Assembly: GCF_024459955.1 (NCBI RefSeq)
Contig: NZ_JANFXK010000007.1
Span: 1-64,000 of the forward strand
Length of the DNA: 64,000 nucleotides
Direction: 5' to 3'
Source: Anaerovorax odorimutans
GTDB lineage: Bacteria; Bacillota; Clostridia; Peptostreptococcales; Anaerovoracaceae
Positions 24,770 through 34,003 of the stretch are shown here, piece by piece; positions within the stretch are counted from its first letter, which is position 1; every line of letters begins with the position of its first letter. A program made the position numbers and the translations under genes. The notes under the pieces were generated by a model that worked only from the letters and a program-made list of their open reading frames with translations, had not been told where the DNA came from and searched no databases.

Positions 24770-26407
24770 TTACCCTCTATAGATTGTCTTGCCTCTGCAT
24801 ATGGTTTCGCAAACCTTTGTAAAGGCAATCTCCGTAATGGGCAGTTCAAACAGATCTTTTTCCAGGATCACCAGATCCGCGTCCTTGCCAGGCTCAATGG
24901 ACCCGGTTTCCCCGGCCCGACCCAGCACCTTTGCTCCATTGATGGTAAAGGATTCGATCATCTGCCGCAGAGAGACCCGCTCTTCTTTTCCCAGTACGCA
25001 CTCGGGATCTTCGATGTCCATCTCCGGGTAACACCGGTTCATGCCCATCTGTATGCCCCGCAGGGGCTTTGGCACCGGTGTCACACTGTAGTCGCTGGCA
25101 GACGCTACCGTGAGACCGGCGTCAAAAAACGTTTTCATGGGATATTCCTTTGACACTCTTTCTTCTCCCAGGAAAGGAAGTTCCAGCTTGCAGTAGTAGC
25201 CCGGATCTTTGACATACCAGTAGGGATCCGCGGATACGGCGACACCCAGTTTTTTCATCCTCGGCAGATCCGCCGGGTCCAGCAGCTGCACATGGGCGGC
25301 CAGAGGCATCCTCTCCTTGGGGCCGTTCACCCGCTCCACATATTCCAGCACATCCAGCATCTGCTGCACGGCCCGGTCGCCTATGACATGAAAATGCGGA
25401 ATCATTCCCTGCTTATCCGCCAGGACCAGCACCTTTTTCAGCTCCTCTTCATCCCAGACCGGTTCCCCGCAGTAATCGGGCCGGTTGGCGTAGGGCTCCT
25501 TCAGCCATGCGGTGCAGGCTTCCACAACGCCATCTACGAAAATCTTCAGATGCTTTCCCTTTAGCATGGTGCCGTCCGTTTCGGCCAGATAGCGGCCGTA
25601 TTGCTCAGCGTCCTTAAAGGGGTCCTCCGGGTAAGTCGTAAAGGAAGCGTTCATTTTAAAGAGCATTTTATCCTCTTTTTCCAGACGAAGCAGCGCCTCA
25701 TAGGCAGGCCCGTCTCCATCGACCATCGCATCGTGGGACATGGTGATCCCGTAGGATGCCATAACCTCCTGATATTTTAAAATTCCCGCCATGTACTCTT
25801 CTGCGGAGTAGTCCGGTATGACCTTTCGCACCAGATCCTGCGCCGCTTCCCGGAAGGTGCCGGTCAGCTCGCCGGTCCGGGGATCCTTTTCAATAACGCC
25901 GCCTTCCGGACAAGGGGTATCCTTATCAATGCCGGCCATTTCGATTGCCTTGGAGTTGGCCCAGACCGAATGATGGTCCCCCGAATCGAAGGCCATGGGG
26001 ATATCATCCCGTATGGCGTCCAGAACAAAGCGTGAGGGTCCTTCCGGAGGGAAGTGGGGGTTTACCCAGCCCACTCCCTGAATACATTCCAGATTGGGAT
26101 TTTCTTCTATAAAGGCGGCAATCCGTTTCGGATATTCCTCCGCGTCCTTGCAATTAAAGAGATCCACTTTATACAGCAATTCTGTTCCTCCCCAGGAGGG
26201 GTGGGCATGGGAGTCCACGAATCCCGGCAGGACCATCTTCCCCTTCAGGTCGATGACTTCCGTACCCTCCTCTTTCAGAGCCAGAATCTGCTCATCGGTA
26301 CCCACGGCAGCGATGGCCGGCCCTTCGAGGGCAATCGCCCGGGCCTTTGTCCATGTCCCGTCAACTGTGTAAACTGCTCCGTTATAAAAAATCTTTGTTA
26401 TTTTCAT
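24770..26407 (-). CDS. Amidohydrolase family protein (YtcJ-like), first paralogue
   Basis: About 545 residues of the amidohydrolase superfamily, YtcJ/amidohydrolase-3 type: an N-terminal composite beta domain, then a metal-dependent TIM barrel starting DSHAHPSW, with HFHVIGDRAV, HVQLLDPADL and ASASDYSVTPVPKP later. Substrate unknown; relatives act on cyclic amides, amidines or ureides. GAAAGGAG precedes the ATG at 26407; the in-frame upstream ATG lacks a good site. It is the last gene of the unit that starts with the aguB-like gene. Confidence 0.85.
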   Translation of the reverse strand: MKITKIFYNGAVYTVDGTWTKARAIALEGPAIAAVGTDEQILALKEEGTEVIDLKGKMVLPGFVDSHAHPSWGGTELLYKVDLFNCKDAEEYPKRIAAFIEENPNLECIQGVGWVNPHFPPEGPSRFVLDAIRDDIPMAFDSGDHHSVWANSKAIEMAGIDKDTPCPEGGVIEKDPRTGELTGTFREAAQDLVRKVIPDYSAEEYMAGILKYQEVMASYGITMSHDAMVDGDGPAYEALLRLEKEDKMLFKMNASFTTYPEDPFKDAEQYGRYLAETDGTMLKGKHLKIFVDGVVEACTAWLKEPYANRPDYCGEPVWDEEELKKVLVLADKQGMIPHFHVIGDRAVQQMLDVLEYVERVNGPKERMPLAAHVQLLDPADLPRMKKLGVAVSADPYWYVKDPGYYCKLELPFLGEERVSKEYPMKTFFDAGLTVASASDYSVTPVPKPLRGIQMGMNRCYPEMDIEDPECVLGKEERVSLRQMIESFTINGAKVLGRAGETGSIEPGKDADLVILEKDLFELPITEIAFTKVCETICRGKTIYRG

Positions 26408-26463
26408 TGTGTCCGCTCCTTTCGCTTTCACATATGATACCCTTTCAGGCCCCGGTTCAGTCC

Positions 26464-28104
26464 TTATCCCTCATAGACGATCTTTCCGTCTACGATGGTA
26501 TATAAAACTTTTGTTTCCTTTATACTTTCAGGATCCGCAGCAAGGATGTTTCTGTCCAGCACTGCGATGTCCGCCAGTTTTCCGATTTCCAGAGTACCCA
26601 GTTCCCGCTCCCGCCGCTCGGCGTAGGCCGCGCCATAGGTGTAGGATACCAAAAGTTCTTCTGCCGTCAGTTTTTCCTGCGGATTCCAACCGCCTTCAGG
26701 CGTCCCGTCCGGATGCTCCCGAACCATTCCGCAGTAAATGCCGTAGAAAGGATCGCCTTCCACTACAGGGGCATCGCTTCCGCCTGCCAGAACAGCGCCG
26801 CTTTCCCGCAGCGTTTTGAACGGCCAGGTGTATCTGCACCGCTCTTCGCCCAAAAGCTCAGGATAGCAATTATCCGCAAAGCTGGGGATACCGGAAATGA
26901 TATGCTCCGGCTGAACGGAAGCAATCACGTCCATCGCTCCAAAGCGCACGATGTCGGAAGGATCGATACTTTCGATATGCTCGATCTGATGACGGGCTTC
27001 GGTTCTGCCCGCTTTAAGAATGGCGTGCTCGTAGGCATCCAGGGCAGCCTGCACCGCTCCTTCTCCGCAGCCGTGCAGCCGGACGGATACATTGTTTTCA
27101 TGGGCGATCTCCACGGCCTCTTTCAGTTTGTCGAGGTCCAACAGAGAGCTTCCCTTATCCCCCGGCCGGTCGCAGTAATCATCAAGCAGCAGAGCCGTGT
27201 AATTGGCGATAACACCGTCTACGAACTGTTTCATGTAGGGCACGCGGTACATTCCGGTCCCGCTGGCTTCCGCTTTCGCACGGACAGCGTTGAACTTGTC
27301 GATGTCCTCAAATAAATTCCGGGCTGCGTTGATACGGATTTTCAGCTTGCCCTCCCGGTCCATCCGGTAATAGGTCTCTTCATAGGCTAGGTCCAGCCCC
27401 AGATAAGGCGTCATATCACTGATGGAGGTAATGCCCCACTTGATCGCATTTCTGCTGTAACGGTCGATCAGGTCCTCTACCAGCCTGTCGTCAAAGTCCA
27501 GAGCTTTCTCACCGACCAGACAGAGCGCCGTTTCATAGAGATAGCCGGACGGTTTGCCCTGATCATCTTTAGCAATCTCACCGAAAGGAGGGTCCTGCGT
27601 GTTCTCATCAATCCCGCAGATTTCCAGGGCTTTCGTGTTGACCCAGGCTCCGTGCAGCTCCGAATCCAGCAGGAATACCGGGCGGTCCGCAATGTACCGG
27701 TCCAGACTTTCTTTGGTAGGCAGACTCTTATCCTCCCAGCTCATCCTGCTCCATCCAAATCCCATAACCCATGTTTCATCGGGGATCGTTTTGGCAAATT
27801 CCGCAATGGTTTTGGCGGCTTCCTCCTGGGACGGCGCCGTGGAAAGGTCCGCGTATTTATCCAGCATTCCCGCCTGTATCAGGTGAATGTGGTTGTCGTG
27901 AAGCCCCGGAACAATCAGGTTTTCCTTATCCAGCTTCAGGACCCGGGTGTCCTCTCCTATGTAGTTCGCCTTTTGAGCCTCATACCCGGTGGCAATAATT
28001 CGGTTTCCCTTTACCGCCACAAAATCGTAGTCTTTCGGGAGTTTCTCACCGCAGAAGATAGAAGCTCCTTCAAGAATCATATCCGCAATAATTTTATCTC
28101 TCAT
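26464..28104 (-). CDS. Amidohydrolase family protein (YtcJ-like), second paralogue
   Basis: About 546 residues with the same architecture as its neighbour: DNHIHLIQAGM starts the barrel, then SVRLHGCGEGAVQAALDAYEH, HQIEHIESIDPSDI and LAGGSDAPVVEGDPFYGI. The first 20 residues place the composite domain (MILEGASIF). Start at 28104 with GAGGTGA upstream. Two diverged copies in tandem suggest related substrates. Pathway partners are the carbamoyl-amidase-like gene upstream and the divergent AraC regulator. Confidence 0.85.
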   Translation of the reverse strand: MRDKIIADMILEGASIFCGEKLPKDYDFVAVKGNRIIATGYEAQKANYIGEDTRVLKLDKENLIVPGLHDNHIHLIQAGMLDKYADLSTAPSQEEAAKTIAEFAKTIPDETWVMGFGWSRMSWEDKSLPTKESLDRYIADRPVFLLDSELHGAWVNTKALEICGIDENTQDPPFGEIAKDDQGKPSGYLYETALCLVGEKALDFDDRLVEDLIDRYSRNAIKWGITSISDMTPYLGLDLAYEETYYRMDREGKLKIRINAARNLFEDIDKFNAVRAKAEASGTGMYRVPYMKQFVDGVIANYTALLLDDYCDRPGDKGSSLLDLDKLKEAVEIAHENNVSVRLHGCGEGAVQAALDAYEHAILKAGRTEARHQIEHIESIDPSDIVRFGAMDVIASVQPEHIISGIPSFADNCYPELLGEERCRYTWPFKTLRESGAVLAGGSDAPVVEGDPFYGIYCGMVREHPDGTPEGGWNPQEKLTAEELLVSYTYGAAYAERRERELGTLEIGKLADIAVLDRNILAADPESIKETKVLYTIVDGKIVYEG

Positions 28105-28122
28105 AAAAATCACCTCTTTCAT

Positions 28123-29016
28123 TTAAAAATTTTTCGTTTTTCCGTCTAAAGTCAGCAGTGTACCGTAACACTCGGGGCGCCGGTCTCTGAACACGCAGAC
28201 CTCTCTTCTGTAGGCCGCCAGCTCATCCAGATCAAATGAAGCCGTCAGAACCGTTTCTGTCTTTGTGTCGGCCTCTGCGATCTTATTGCCCCGGTTATCG
28301 GAAATAAAGGAAGCGCCCCAGAAACGGATTGCTGTTGTTCCCATCTTTTCCACTCCGATCCTGTTGGACGCGACTACTGGCACCATATTGGCGGCAGCGT
28401 GGCCCAGCATGGTGTTCTGCCAGTGATCGTAGTCATCCGGCTGATCCGCAAGCTCCGGCTCCGGTACCGCAAAGGTTCCGATGGCCGTGGGGTACAGCAG
28501 AATTTCAGCTCCCATGAGAGCCATGCTCCTGGCTGTCTCCGGGAACCACTGGTCCCAGCATATTCCGATTCCGATTTTGGCGAATTTGGTGTCCCAGACT
28601 TTAAATCCCGTATTTCCGGGACTGAAATAGAACTTTTCGTAATACCCGGGATCATCGGGAATGTGGGTCTTTCTGTATATGCCCAAATTGGTGCCGTCGG
28701 CGTCGATGACCATGACGGAGTTAAATCTGCAGCATCCGCTCTCCTCATAAAAGCTGATGGGCAGAACTACGTTCAATTCTTTTGCAAGCTGGGAAAAACG
28801 CCGGATCAGCGGATGACCCTCCGCCGGCCTGGCGAGCTTCAGATTCTCGTAATCTACAACCTGGGCAAAATACTGGGTCTCGAACAGCTCCTGAATTTGA
28901 ATGATATTCGCTCCCCTGGCGGCTGCCTGACGAATTAATTTTTCCGCGTTATCCGCGTTTGTTTTCGGATCTTTTTCGCACACCATCTGTGTTGCGGCAA
29001 CTGTTACCTTTTTCAT
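28123..29016 (-). CDS. aguB: N-carbamoylputrescine amidase-like carbon-nitrogen hydrolase
   Basis: A 297-residue nitrilase-superfamily enzyme. The catalytic triad is Glu 43 (IQELFETQYF), Lys 116 (YRKTHIPDDPGYYEKFYF) and Cys 153 (GIGICWDQWFPE). The lysine-loop sequence and the length match AguB, which hydrolyses N-carbamoylputrescine to putrescine, CO2 and ammonia. Because no agmatine deiminase is nearby and two amidohydrolases are, the real substrate may be another N-carbamoyl compound. GGAGGG lies seven bases before the ATG. A TATAAT-like box is at 29075-29070 on the minus strand. Confidence 0.82.
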   Translation of the reverse strand: MKKVTVAATQMVCEKDPKTNADNAEKLIRQAAARGANIIQIQELFETQYFAQVVDYENLKLARPAEGHPLIRRFSQLAKELNVVLPISFYEESGCCRFNSVMVIDADGTNLGIYRKTHIPDDPGYYEKFYFSPGNTGFKVWDTKFAKIGIGICWDQWFPETARSMALMGAEILLYPTAIGTFAVPEPELADQPDDYDHWQNTMLGHAAANMVPVVASNRIGVEKMGTTAIRFWGASFISDNRGNKIAEADTKTETVLTASFDLDELAAYRREVCVFRDRRPECYGTLLTLDGKTKNF

Positions 29017-29157
29017 AGGTTCCCTCCTTAACCTTCCTTTAACCAAAGTGTAGCTGAAACAGGACTGAAATTATATAATTCTTTTGCGATGTTTGTTGCC
29101 TTTCTTTAAATATTCTGACTGTTTCACTTCTCATTTTATCTTACCTGCCTCATATGC

Positions 29158-29163
29158 TATAAT
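29158..29163 (+). promoter_or_regulatory. Extended -10 of the AraC-type regulator gene
   Basis: TGCTATAAT (box at 29158-29163) is an extended -10 with a weak -35 region. A minus-strand TATAAT at 29075-29070 probably serves the aguB-like unit, so both promoters lie in this 190-base divergent spacer. Confidence 0.55.
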
Positions 29164-29207
29164 CAAAATAGCAACTAAGACCCGTTTTTGTTAAGAAAGG
29201 AAGAATT

Positions 29208-30788
29208 ATGTTAGAAAAGATCCAATACGACGACGGACTGCCTGTAAAGGTGCAGGTTCTGAAAATCCGGGAATACCCATGGCATATGCACAATGACATT
29301 CAGATCATTTACGTTTTAGAGGGCGAAATCGACCTGAAAATGACGTATACGCGCTATTATCTTTCGAAAAACCACATGCACTTTATCCACAGCGACGATG
29401 TGCATGGTATGAAAGGTCTTACGGAAAATAACTTAGTTGTTGTTATGAGTCTCAATATGGACTATTTTTCGCAGTTCTATCCGGAACTGGATACACAGGT
29501 TTTTACCACCAAGGACAGTGAGGACGTCGCCACTTACAAACGTCAGCTGGCTATGAAGGCTCATATTTTTGCCATCATTTCCGAATTGTACGGCAAAAAA
29601 AGGGGATATAAAAACCGGGTCAAGGATCTGTCTTTGGATCTGATGGACGCTTTATACAAAGACTTCCGGGGATTCACTGTGGATCGGGTCACCCGAAGCT
29701 TTGAGCATATGGTCTCTCACGATATCCTGCAGATCGACCGGGTCAGCCGCGTAGTCAGTCTGGTGTACAAGAACTATCCCTACAAGCTGAGTCTGGCGGC
29801 CATTGCGGAAAAGGAAAACATCAATACCTATTATCTGTCCCATCTTTTCCGGAAGCAGATCGGAGACAGCTTTCGGAATTTTGTCAGCATGGTCCGCGTT
29901 GAAATGTCGGAAGCCCAGCTTTTGACAACAGACACCTCCATCTCTCAGATCTCTGAAAACGTAGGATTCTCCAATGCCAAGTACTACGTGGAAAATTTCA
30001 GAGAGTGGTTCGGCTGCCACCCCAAGGAGTACCGACAGCTCTATAAAGGCCAGATACTGGGGCAGGCGCCGGTATCCATCGAGGAGCTGCCGCTGGAAAG
30101 CATCAACGATGTCATCGATTCCTATTCCGAATTCCCGGTCTTTATCGGGGCAAGCTCCGTCATTCGCTCGGCAAAGATCGATCTGAAAAAAGAACCCATG
30201 GGAACCCTTTCGCCCATCCGACACCGGTTAGTGCCAAAAAAACTTTACGACTGCTACGATCCGTACCCCCAGTGTCTCTCCATGGTCAGGGAGATGCTGG
30301 ATCCGCCTTACCGGCTGCCGCAGCCATCTCTGTACGATTCGCCTCAGGAAAGCAACGGCCTGCTTACGCTCAATGGTATGCGAAAGCCCCAATATTACCT
30401 GTACCAGCTGCTAAGCACCCTGTACGAAACGATTGTCTGCGCGGAAGATACTTATCTGCTGACCAAATTCCGGGAAGACTACCAGCTTTTATTTTTTAAT
30501 GACAGCAAAGAAGAATCTCAAAACTATGAGTTTAACTTCTTCAAATTATCCGGCAGCTATCAGATTACGGAAAGACGGCTGCCGCCCGGCGAATCCTGCA
30601 TCAGCGGCTGGAAACAACTTAATTTTAAGGAAGTGCTGACCGATCAGGAATTTGAAAGCATACAGGCAATGTCCATTCCCAAAACCGCTTATCAGATCAC
30701 TTCCGCCCGGGGGAGCTATACATATTCCGCTAACCTTTCCGCCGGTGAAATCGTTTTTGTGGACTTGAAAAAATCCCCTTCAGCCTAA
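29208..30788 (+). CDS. AraC-family regulator with long C-terminal extension
   Basis: A 526-residue regulator. The N-terminus is a cupin-like sensor (PWHMHNDIQIIYVLEGEIDL, HFIHSDDVHGM). The AraC DNA-binding domain spans about residues 180-280 (LSLAAIAEKENINTYYLSHLFRKQIGDSFRNF and ISQISENVGFSNAKYYVENFREWFGCHPKEYR). A further 240 residues of unfamiliar sequence follow; ordinary AraC proteins end near this point. It is divergent from the aguB-amidohydrolase unit and is its probable activator, with the ligand perhaps a ureide or polyamine derivative (inference). Confidence 0.87.
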   Translation: MLEKIQYDDGLPVKVQVLKIREYPWHMHNDIQIIYVLEGEIDLKMTYTRYYLSKNHMHFIHSDDVHGMKGLTENNLVVVMSLNMDYFSQFYPELDTQVFTTKDSEDVATYKRQLAMKAHIFAIISELYGKKRGYKNRVKDLSLDLMDALYKDFRGFTVDRVTRSFEHMVSHDILQIDRVSRVVSLVYKNYPYKLSLAAIAEKENINTYYLSHLFRKQIGDSFRNFVSMVRVEMSEAQLLTTDTSISQISENVGFSNAKYYVENFREWFGCHPKEYRQLYKGQILGQAPVSIEELPLESINDVIDSYSEFPVFIGASSVIRSAKIDLKKEPMGTLSPIRHRLVPKKLYDCYDPYPQCLSMVREMLDPPYRLPQPSLYDSPQESNGLLTLNGMRKPQYYLYQLLSTLYETIVCAEDTYLLTKFREDYQLLFFNDSKEESQNYEFNFFKLSGSYQITERRLPPGESCISGWKQLNFKEVLTDQEFESIQAMSIPKTAYQITSARGSYTYSANLSAGEIVFVDLKKSPSA

Positions 30789-30829
30789 AAAGCCAAAGGG
30801 GAGGTTCTTATTAATACGTTCAAAATCTG

Positions 30830-31501
30830 TTATTTGCGGCCCTGCGCGATTCCGTCGCGGATAACCATGTCCTTTAATCGATCAATATGTACATCGGCGG
30901 CAGCTCTGGCATCGGCGGCGCGACCATCGCGAATCGCCTCCATGATCTGCCGGTGTTCCTCCGGCATGTTCTCCGCACGCTTGAAATTGTCATAATAGAT
31001 ATAACGAAATCTCAGCACCAGCTCCTGCAGCTGTTCGATCATCTGAACAAGAATATTATTATTGCAGGATTCGACAATGATTCTATGGAACCTGGTATCG
31101 TAGGCAATCATGTTTGCGGTATTGCCTTCGGCAACTGCCTGATTATAAGAGTCTGACGATTTTTTGAGTTCCGCCATCTGTTCTTCTGTCATACGGGAAG
31201 CGGCGAAAAAAGCAGCCAACCCTTCCATATCCTGCCGCACCTCTAAAATGTCTACCATATCCTTTGTGGATATCTGAGAAGCATACGCTCCTCTTCTGGG
31301 TTCAATTGTCACCAGACCTTCTTTTTCCAGCTTGCGGATTGCTTCGCGGATCGGAGTTCTGCTGACACCCATGTCCTCCGCCAATTCTACCTCCATCATT
31401 CTGGTTCCCGGTACGATTTTTCCGGTCAGTATCTGCATCTTCAGCTCTTCATACACGATCTCCCTAAGGGGCCTATGGTTTTGGATATCAAAATTAAGCA
31501 T
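30830..31501 (-). CDS. GntR-family regulator, FadR/FCD type
   Basis: About 223 residues. The N-terminal winged helix (LREIVYEELKMQILTGKIVPGTRMMEVELAEDMGVSRTPIREAIRKLEKEGLV) is classic GntR; the rest is an all-helical FCD ligand domain with metal-binding Asp/His residues (DTRFHRIIVES, EEHRQIMEAI, DVHI). I prefer the ATG at 31501 (GAGAGGAAA upstream) over a GTG at 31516. It follows ispE by 16 bases and is probably co-transcribed with it; its target operon is not evident. Confidence 0.88.
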   Translation of the reverse strand: MLNFDIQNHRPLREIVYEELKMQILTGKIVPGTRMMEVELAEDMGVSRTPIREAIRKLEKEGLVTIEPRRGAYASQISTKDMVDILEVRQDMEGLAAFFAASRMTEEQMAELKKSSDSYNQAVAEGNTANMIAYDTRFHRIIVESCNNNILVQMIEQLQELVLRFRYIYYDNFKRAENMPEEHRQIMEAIRDGRAADARAAADVHIDRLKDMVIRDGIAQGRK

Positions 31502-31517
31502 CTTTTTTCCTCTCACA

Positions 31518-32462
31518 TCAATAGGTAGTTCTGGTCCAGAACGTTTCTTTATTATACGTTTTCAGTTCCTCACAAGCGCGCTGTGCTTCGCTCCTGTTCC
31601 TGCAGAGGGCAAAGATAGTGGGACCACTTCCGCTCATCAAAACTGCCTCTTCGTCAAACAGTCTTTCGACTTTGTTCTTTGTATACATAACATTAGGATA
31701 CCTTGTAAGCGTGAAATTTTCAAGTACATTGATCATATTTTTTTGAATTATTTTATAATTTTTTTTGGCAAGAGCCGTCACCAGTTCCCGGGTATTGGGG
31801 TGCCTTTCGATCTTGCCGATCTCCAATCCCTGATATACCTCTGCCGTCGATACTCCCATCGGTGGTTTTGTCAGGACCAGATGGCTCTTGAGACCGATGA
31901 CCGGTTCCAGGTCAGTTCCTGTTCCCCGGGCCACAGCGCAGTGGGTCGCCAGAGGGTCGCCCGCCAGTCCCAGCTCCGTATTTTCTTTGGCCTGCCCCAT
32001 GATCGAAAAGGGCACGTCCGATCCCAGCTCACTGCCGACTTCACACAGCTCTTTTACCCCCAGCCCCAGCTGCCACAGATAGTTCAGAGCGTGAATCACA
32101 GCGGCGCCGTTGCTGCTGCCGCCGGCCAGTCCGGCAGCTACCGGGATTCTCTTTTTTATATCAATGCGGATCTTTCCGCTGCGTCCGCCGCCGTATCTAT
32201 CCGTCATCACCATCGCGGCTTTGTACGCCAGATTCCTCTCATCTCTGGGCAGGTATGGCCTGTTGGTTGACAGCTCGATCTCAACCTTCTCCTTTTGAGC
32301 GTTTTGTCCGTGTTCCCCGGCAAACCAGCGTACTGCCACGTCATCGTGAAGCAGGATCTGCTGCATGACCATTTCTACTTCGTGATATCTGTTTTCCAGT
32401 CTCCGCAGCACATCCAGGGAAAGGTTGATCTTTGCGCAGGCTTTTATTTGAATCCTCTGCAT
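31518..32462 (-). CDS. ispE: 4-diphosphocytidyl-2-C-methyl-D-erythritol kinase
   Basis: GHMP-family kinase of the non-mevalonate isoprenoid pathway. The 314-residue protein shows KACAKINLSLDVLRR at the N-terminus, the ATP-binding PVAAGLAGGSSNGAA (about residues 108-122) and VLMSGSGPTIFAL near the end. Length is slightly above the usual 285-300. GGAGG precedes the ATG. Confidence 0.93.
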   Translation of the reverse strand: MQRIQIKACAKINLSLDVLRRLENRYHEVEMVMQQILLHDDVAVRWFAGEHGQNAQKEKVEIELSTNRPYLPRDERNLAYKAAMVMTDRYGGGRSGKIRIDIKKRIPVAAGLAGGSSNGAAVIHALNYLWQLGLGVKELCEVGSELGSDVPFSIMGQAKENTELGLAGDPLATHCAVARGTGTDLEPVIGLKSHLVLTKPPMGVSTAEVYQGLEIGKIERHPNTRELVTALAKKNYKIIQKNMINVLENFTLTRYPNVMYTKNKVERLFDEEAVLMSGSGPTIFALCRNRSEAQRACEELKTYNKETFWTRTTY

Positions 32463-32477
32463 CGCTTCCTCCTCTAA

Positions 32478-32505
32478 GAAAAGAGCGGGAATCCCCCGCT
32501 CTTTT
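32478..32505 (-). terminator. Terminator of the tadA - Ig-like protein unit
   Basis: AAAAGAGCGGG pairs with CCCGCTCTTTT, with T-runs on the minus strand. It sits immediately after the stop of the Ig-like protein gene, between that gene and ispE. Confidence 0.85.
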
Positions 32506-32507
32506 GT

Positions 32508-33392
32508 TTATTTTTTCTTAGTATTGTTTTTATTCTTGCTGTTTTTCTGTTTGCCGGTCTGGTTCTTTGGTCTGGTGGTGCCTTTATTCTGCTGCGTTTT
32601 TTTCGATGAAGCCTTTTTCTTCGGCGCTTTATATTTTCCGCCGCCGGCAGAGATCGGTCTTGGACCAGTCACTCGTTTTTTATTGGCCTTTTCTCTTTCT
32701 ATACGTTCTTTCTCTTCTTTTGCCCGTTTTGCTTCCCGCTTGGCCGCCGCAGCAGCTTCCTTTTCTTTTGCCTTTTTATCTTTTTCTACGATTTCTTCCA
32801 CAGATTTTCCTGTGCGTTTCGCTTCTTTATATGGATTTACGGTGTCATGCTTACCCTTAGCGGCCTTTTCCTTTTCCTGCTGCTTTTTCATGCTTCTGGT
32901 TGAGAAGAAGATCATGCCGACCATCATAACGCCCATCATAACCATGTTTACGGTCATGTTCTTAGACTGGTCCAGTGTTTTAAAGGTAACCTGATCTCCC
33001 TTGGCGAGGGTATCACCGTTGGTAGCCTGGAAAGCAGGATCAATCGTTAGGGTGTATTCCGTATCTCCCTGGATCTTGGCGTCACTGCTGCTGAGTACCA
33101 TCATCAGGCCGTCTTCGTCCGGACTGTAGGCTACGTAAATAGGCACGTTCTTGCCCTTTTCGTCCACCAGCTTGACTGCTTTTTTGTTGGCCTTGCGAAT
33201 GTCTTTTGTCTTCGGCCTTACATCCTGATTGAACCAGATCTTGATACTTGCATTTTCTACGGCTGTTCCCGTGGCTCCGTCTTTTGGATACTGATCTTTT
33301 ATCGCCAGGTCGCCTTGTCCTGCAAAACAAACGGATGCTGACATGAATACCAGCATAACGGAAAGGCATAAAATAGCGCCTATTCTTTTCAT
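32508..33392 (-). CDS. Ig-like (Big_5) protein with membrane helix and Lys-rich tail
   Basis: 294 residues. Signal peptide to about residue 24 (ends VCFAG), then a SbsA/Big_5-like Ig domain (DQYPKDGATGTAVENASIKIWFNQDV and GDTEYTLTIDPAFQATNGDTLAKGDQVTFKT-like pattern), a methionine-rich transmembrane helix near 155-172, and a cytoplasmic tail of about 120 residues that is almost entirely Lys/Ala/Glu/Arg. That tail could bind nucleic acid or acidic envelope polymers (inference). It overlaps the tadA stop as ATGA. Confidence 0.8.
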   Translation of the reverse strand: MKRIGAILCLSVMLVFMSASVCFAGQGDLAIKDQYPKDGATGTAVENASIKIWFNQDVRPKTKDIRKANKKAVKLVDEKGKNVPIYVAYSPDEDGLMMVLSSSDAKIQGDTEYTLTIDPAFQATNGDTLAKGDQVTFKTLDQSKNMTVNMVMMGVMMVGMIFFSTRSMKKQQEKEKAAKGKHDTVNPYKEAKRTGKSVEEIVEKDKKAKEKEAAAAAKREAKRAKEEKERIEREKANKKRVTGPRPISAGGGKYKAPKKKASSKKTQQNKGTTRPKNQTGKQKNSKNKNNTKKK

Positions 33393-33856
33393 AATTGTAT
33401 TTCCTCCGACTTCTTCTTTCTCAATTCTTTAAAGAATGCTTTGAGTATGTCCTGACATTCCTGCTGCATGATTCCGGTCTCTATCTCTACATGATGATTG
33501 AGCCGGGGCTCCTGCGGTATATTGAAAACAGAGCCGCACGCGCCGCCTTTGGGGTCCATGGTCCCAATGTAAAGTTTTTTAATGCGGGCCCAAACAATGG
33601 CTCCCGCACACATAGCACATGGCTCGGCCGTAACGTACAGATTACAGCCCAAAAGTCTCCATCCGCCCAGCTGTCTTGCCGCCTGTCTTAAAGCCAGCAT
33701 TTCCGCATGGGCTGTGGGGTCCTTTAATTGCTCTGTTAAATTGTGTCCGCGTCCTATGATCACGCCGTCTTTTTCCACGACGGCTCCGATGGGGACTTCC
33801 CCAAGATCATAAGCGATCTTCGCCTCTTTTAAGGCTTCTGACATGTACTTCCTCAT
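33389..33856 (-). CDS. tadA: tRNA-specific adenosine deaminase
   Basis: Makes inosine at the wobble position of tRNA-Arg(ACG). Zinc site: HAE (about residues 50-52) and PCAMC (79-83). The overall length, about 155 residues, and the C-terminal helix fit. The start is ambiguous: 33856 preserves the conserved Tyr-Met before SEALKEA, while 33844 has the better GAGGA site. It is followed directly by the Ig-like membrane protein with an ATGA overlap. Confidence 0.9.
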   Translation of the reverse strand: MRKYMSEALKEAKIAYDLGEVPIGAVVEKDGVIIGRGHNLTEQLKDPTAHAEMLALRQAARQLGGWRLLGCNLYVTAEPCAMCAGAIVWARIKKLYIGTMDPKGGACGSVFNIPQEPRLNHHVEIETGIMQQECQDILKAFFKELRKKKSEEIQL

Positions 33857-33957
33857 ATACCCTACAATGTTACCATATTTTCTGTTTTCTATCAAGCAAA
33901 ATTCGTGCTTTAACGGGAACAACTAAATTATTCTGAACAACAGCCCTATTGATAGAT

Positions 33958-33997
33958 GTTAAAGGAGATACCTAAAAACAGATATCTCCTTATTTAC
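33958..33997 (-). terminator. Possible terminator after the secreted protein
   Basis: AAGGAGATA and TATCTCCTT can pair around a 12-base loop. The minus-strand T-tract is short, so termination is tentative. Confidence 0.45.
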
Positions 33998-34003
33998 ATA
34001 ACG

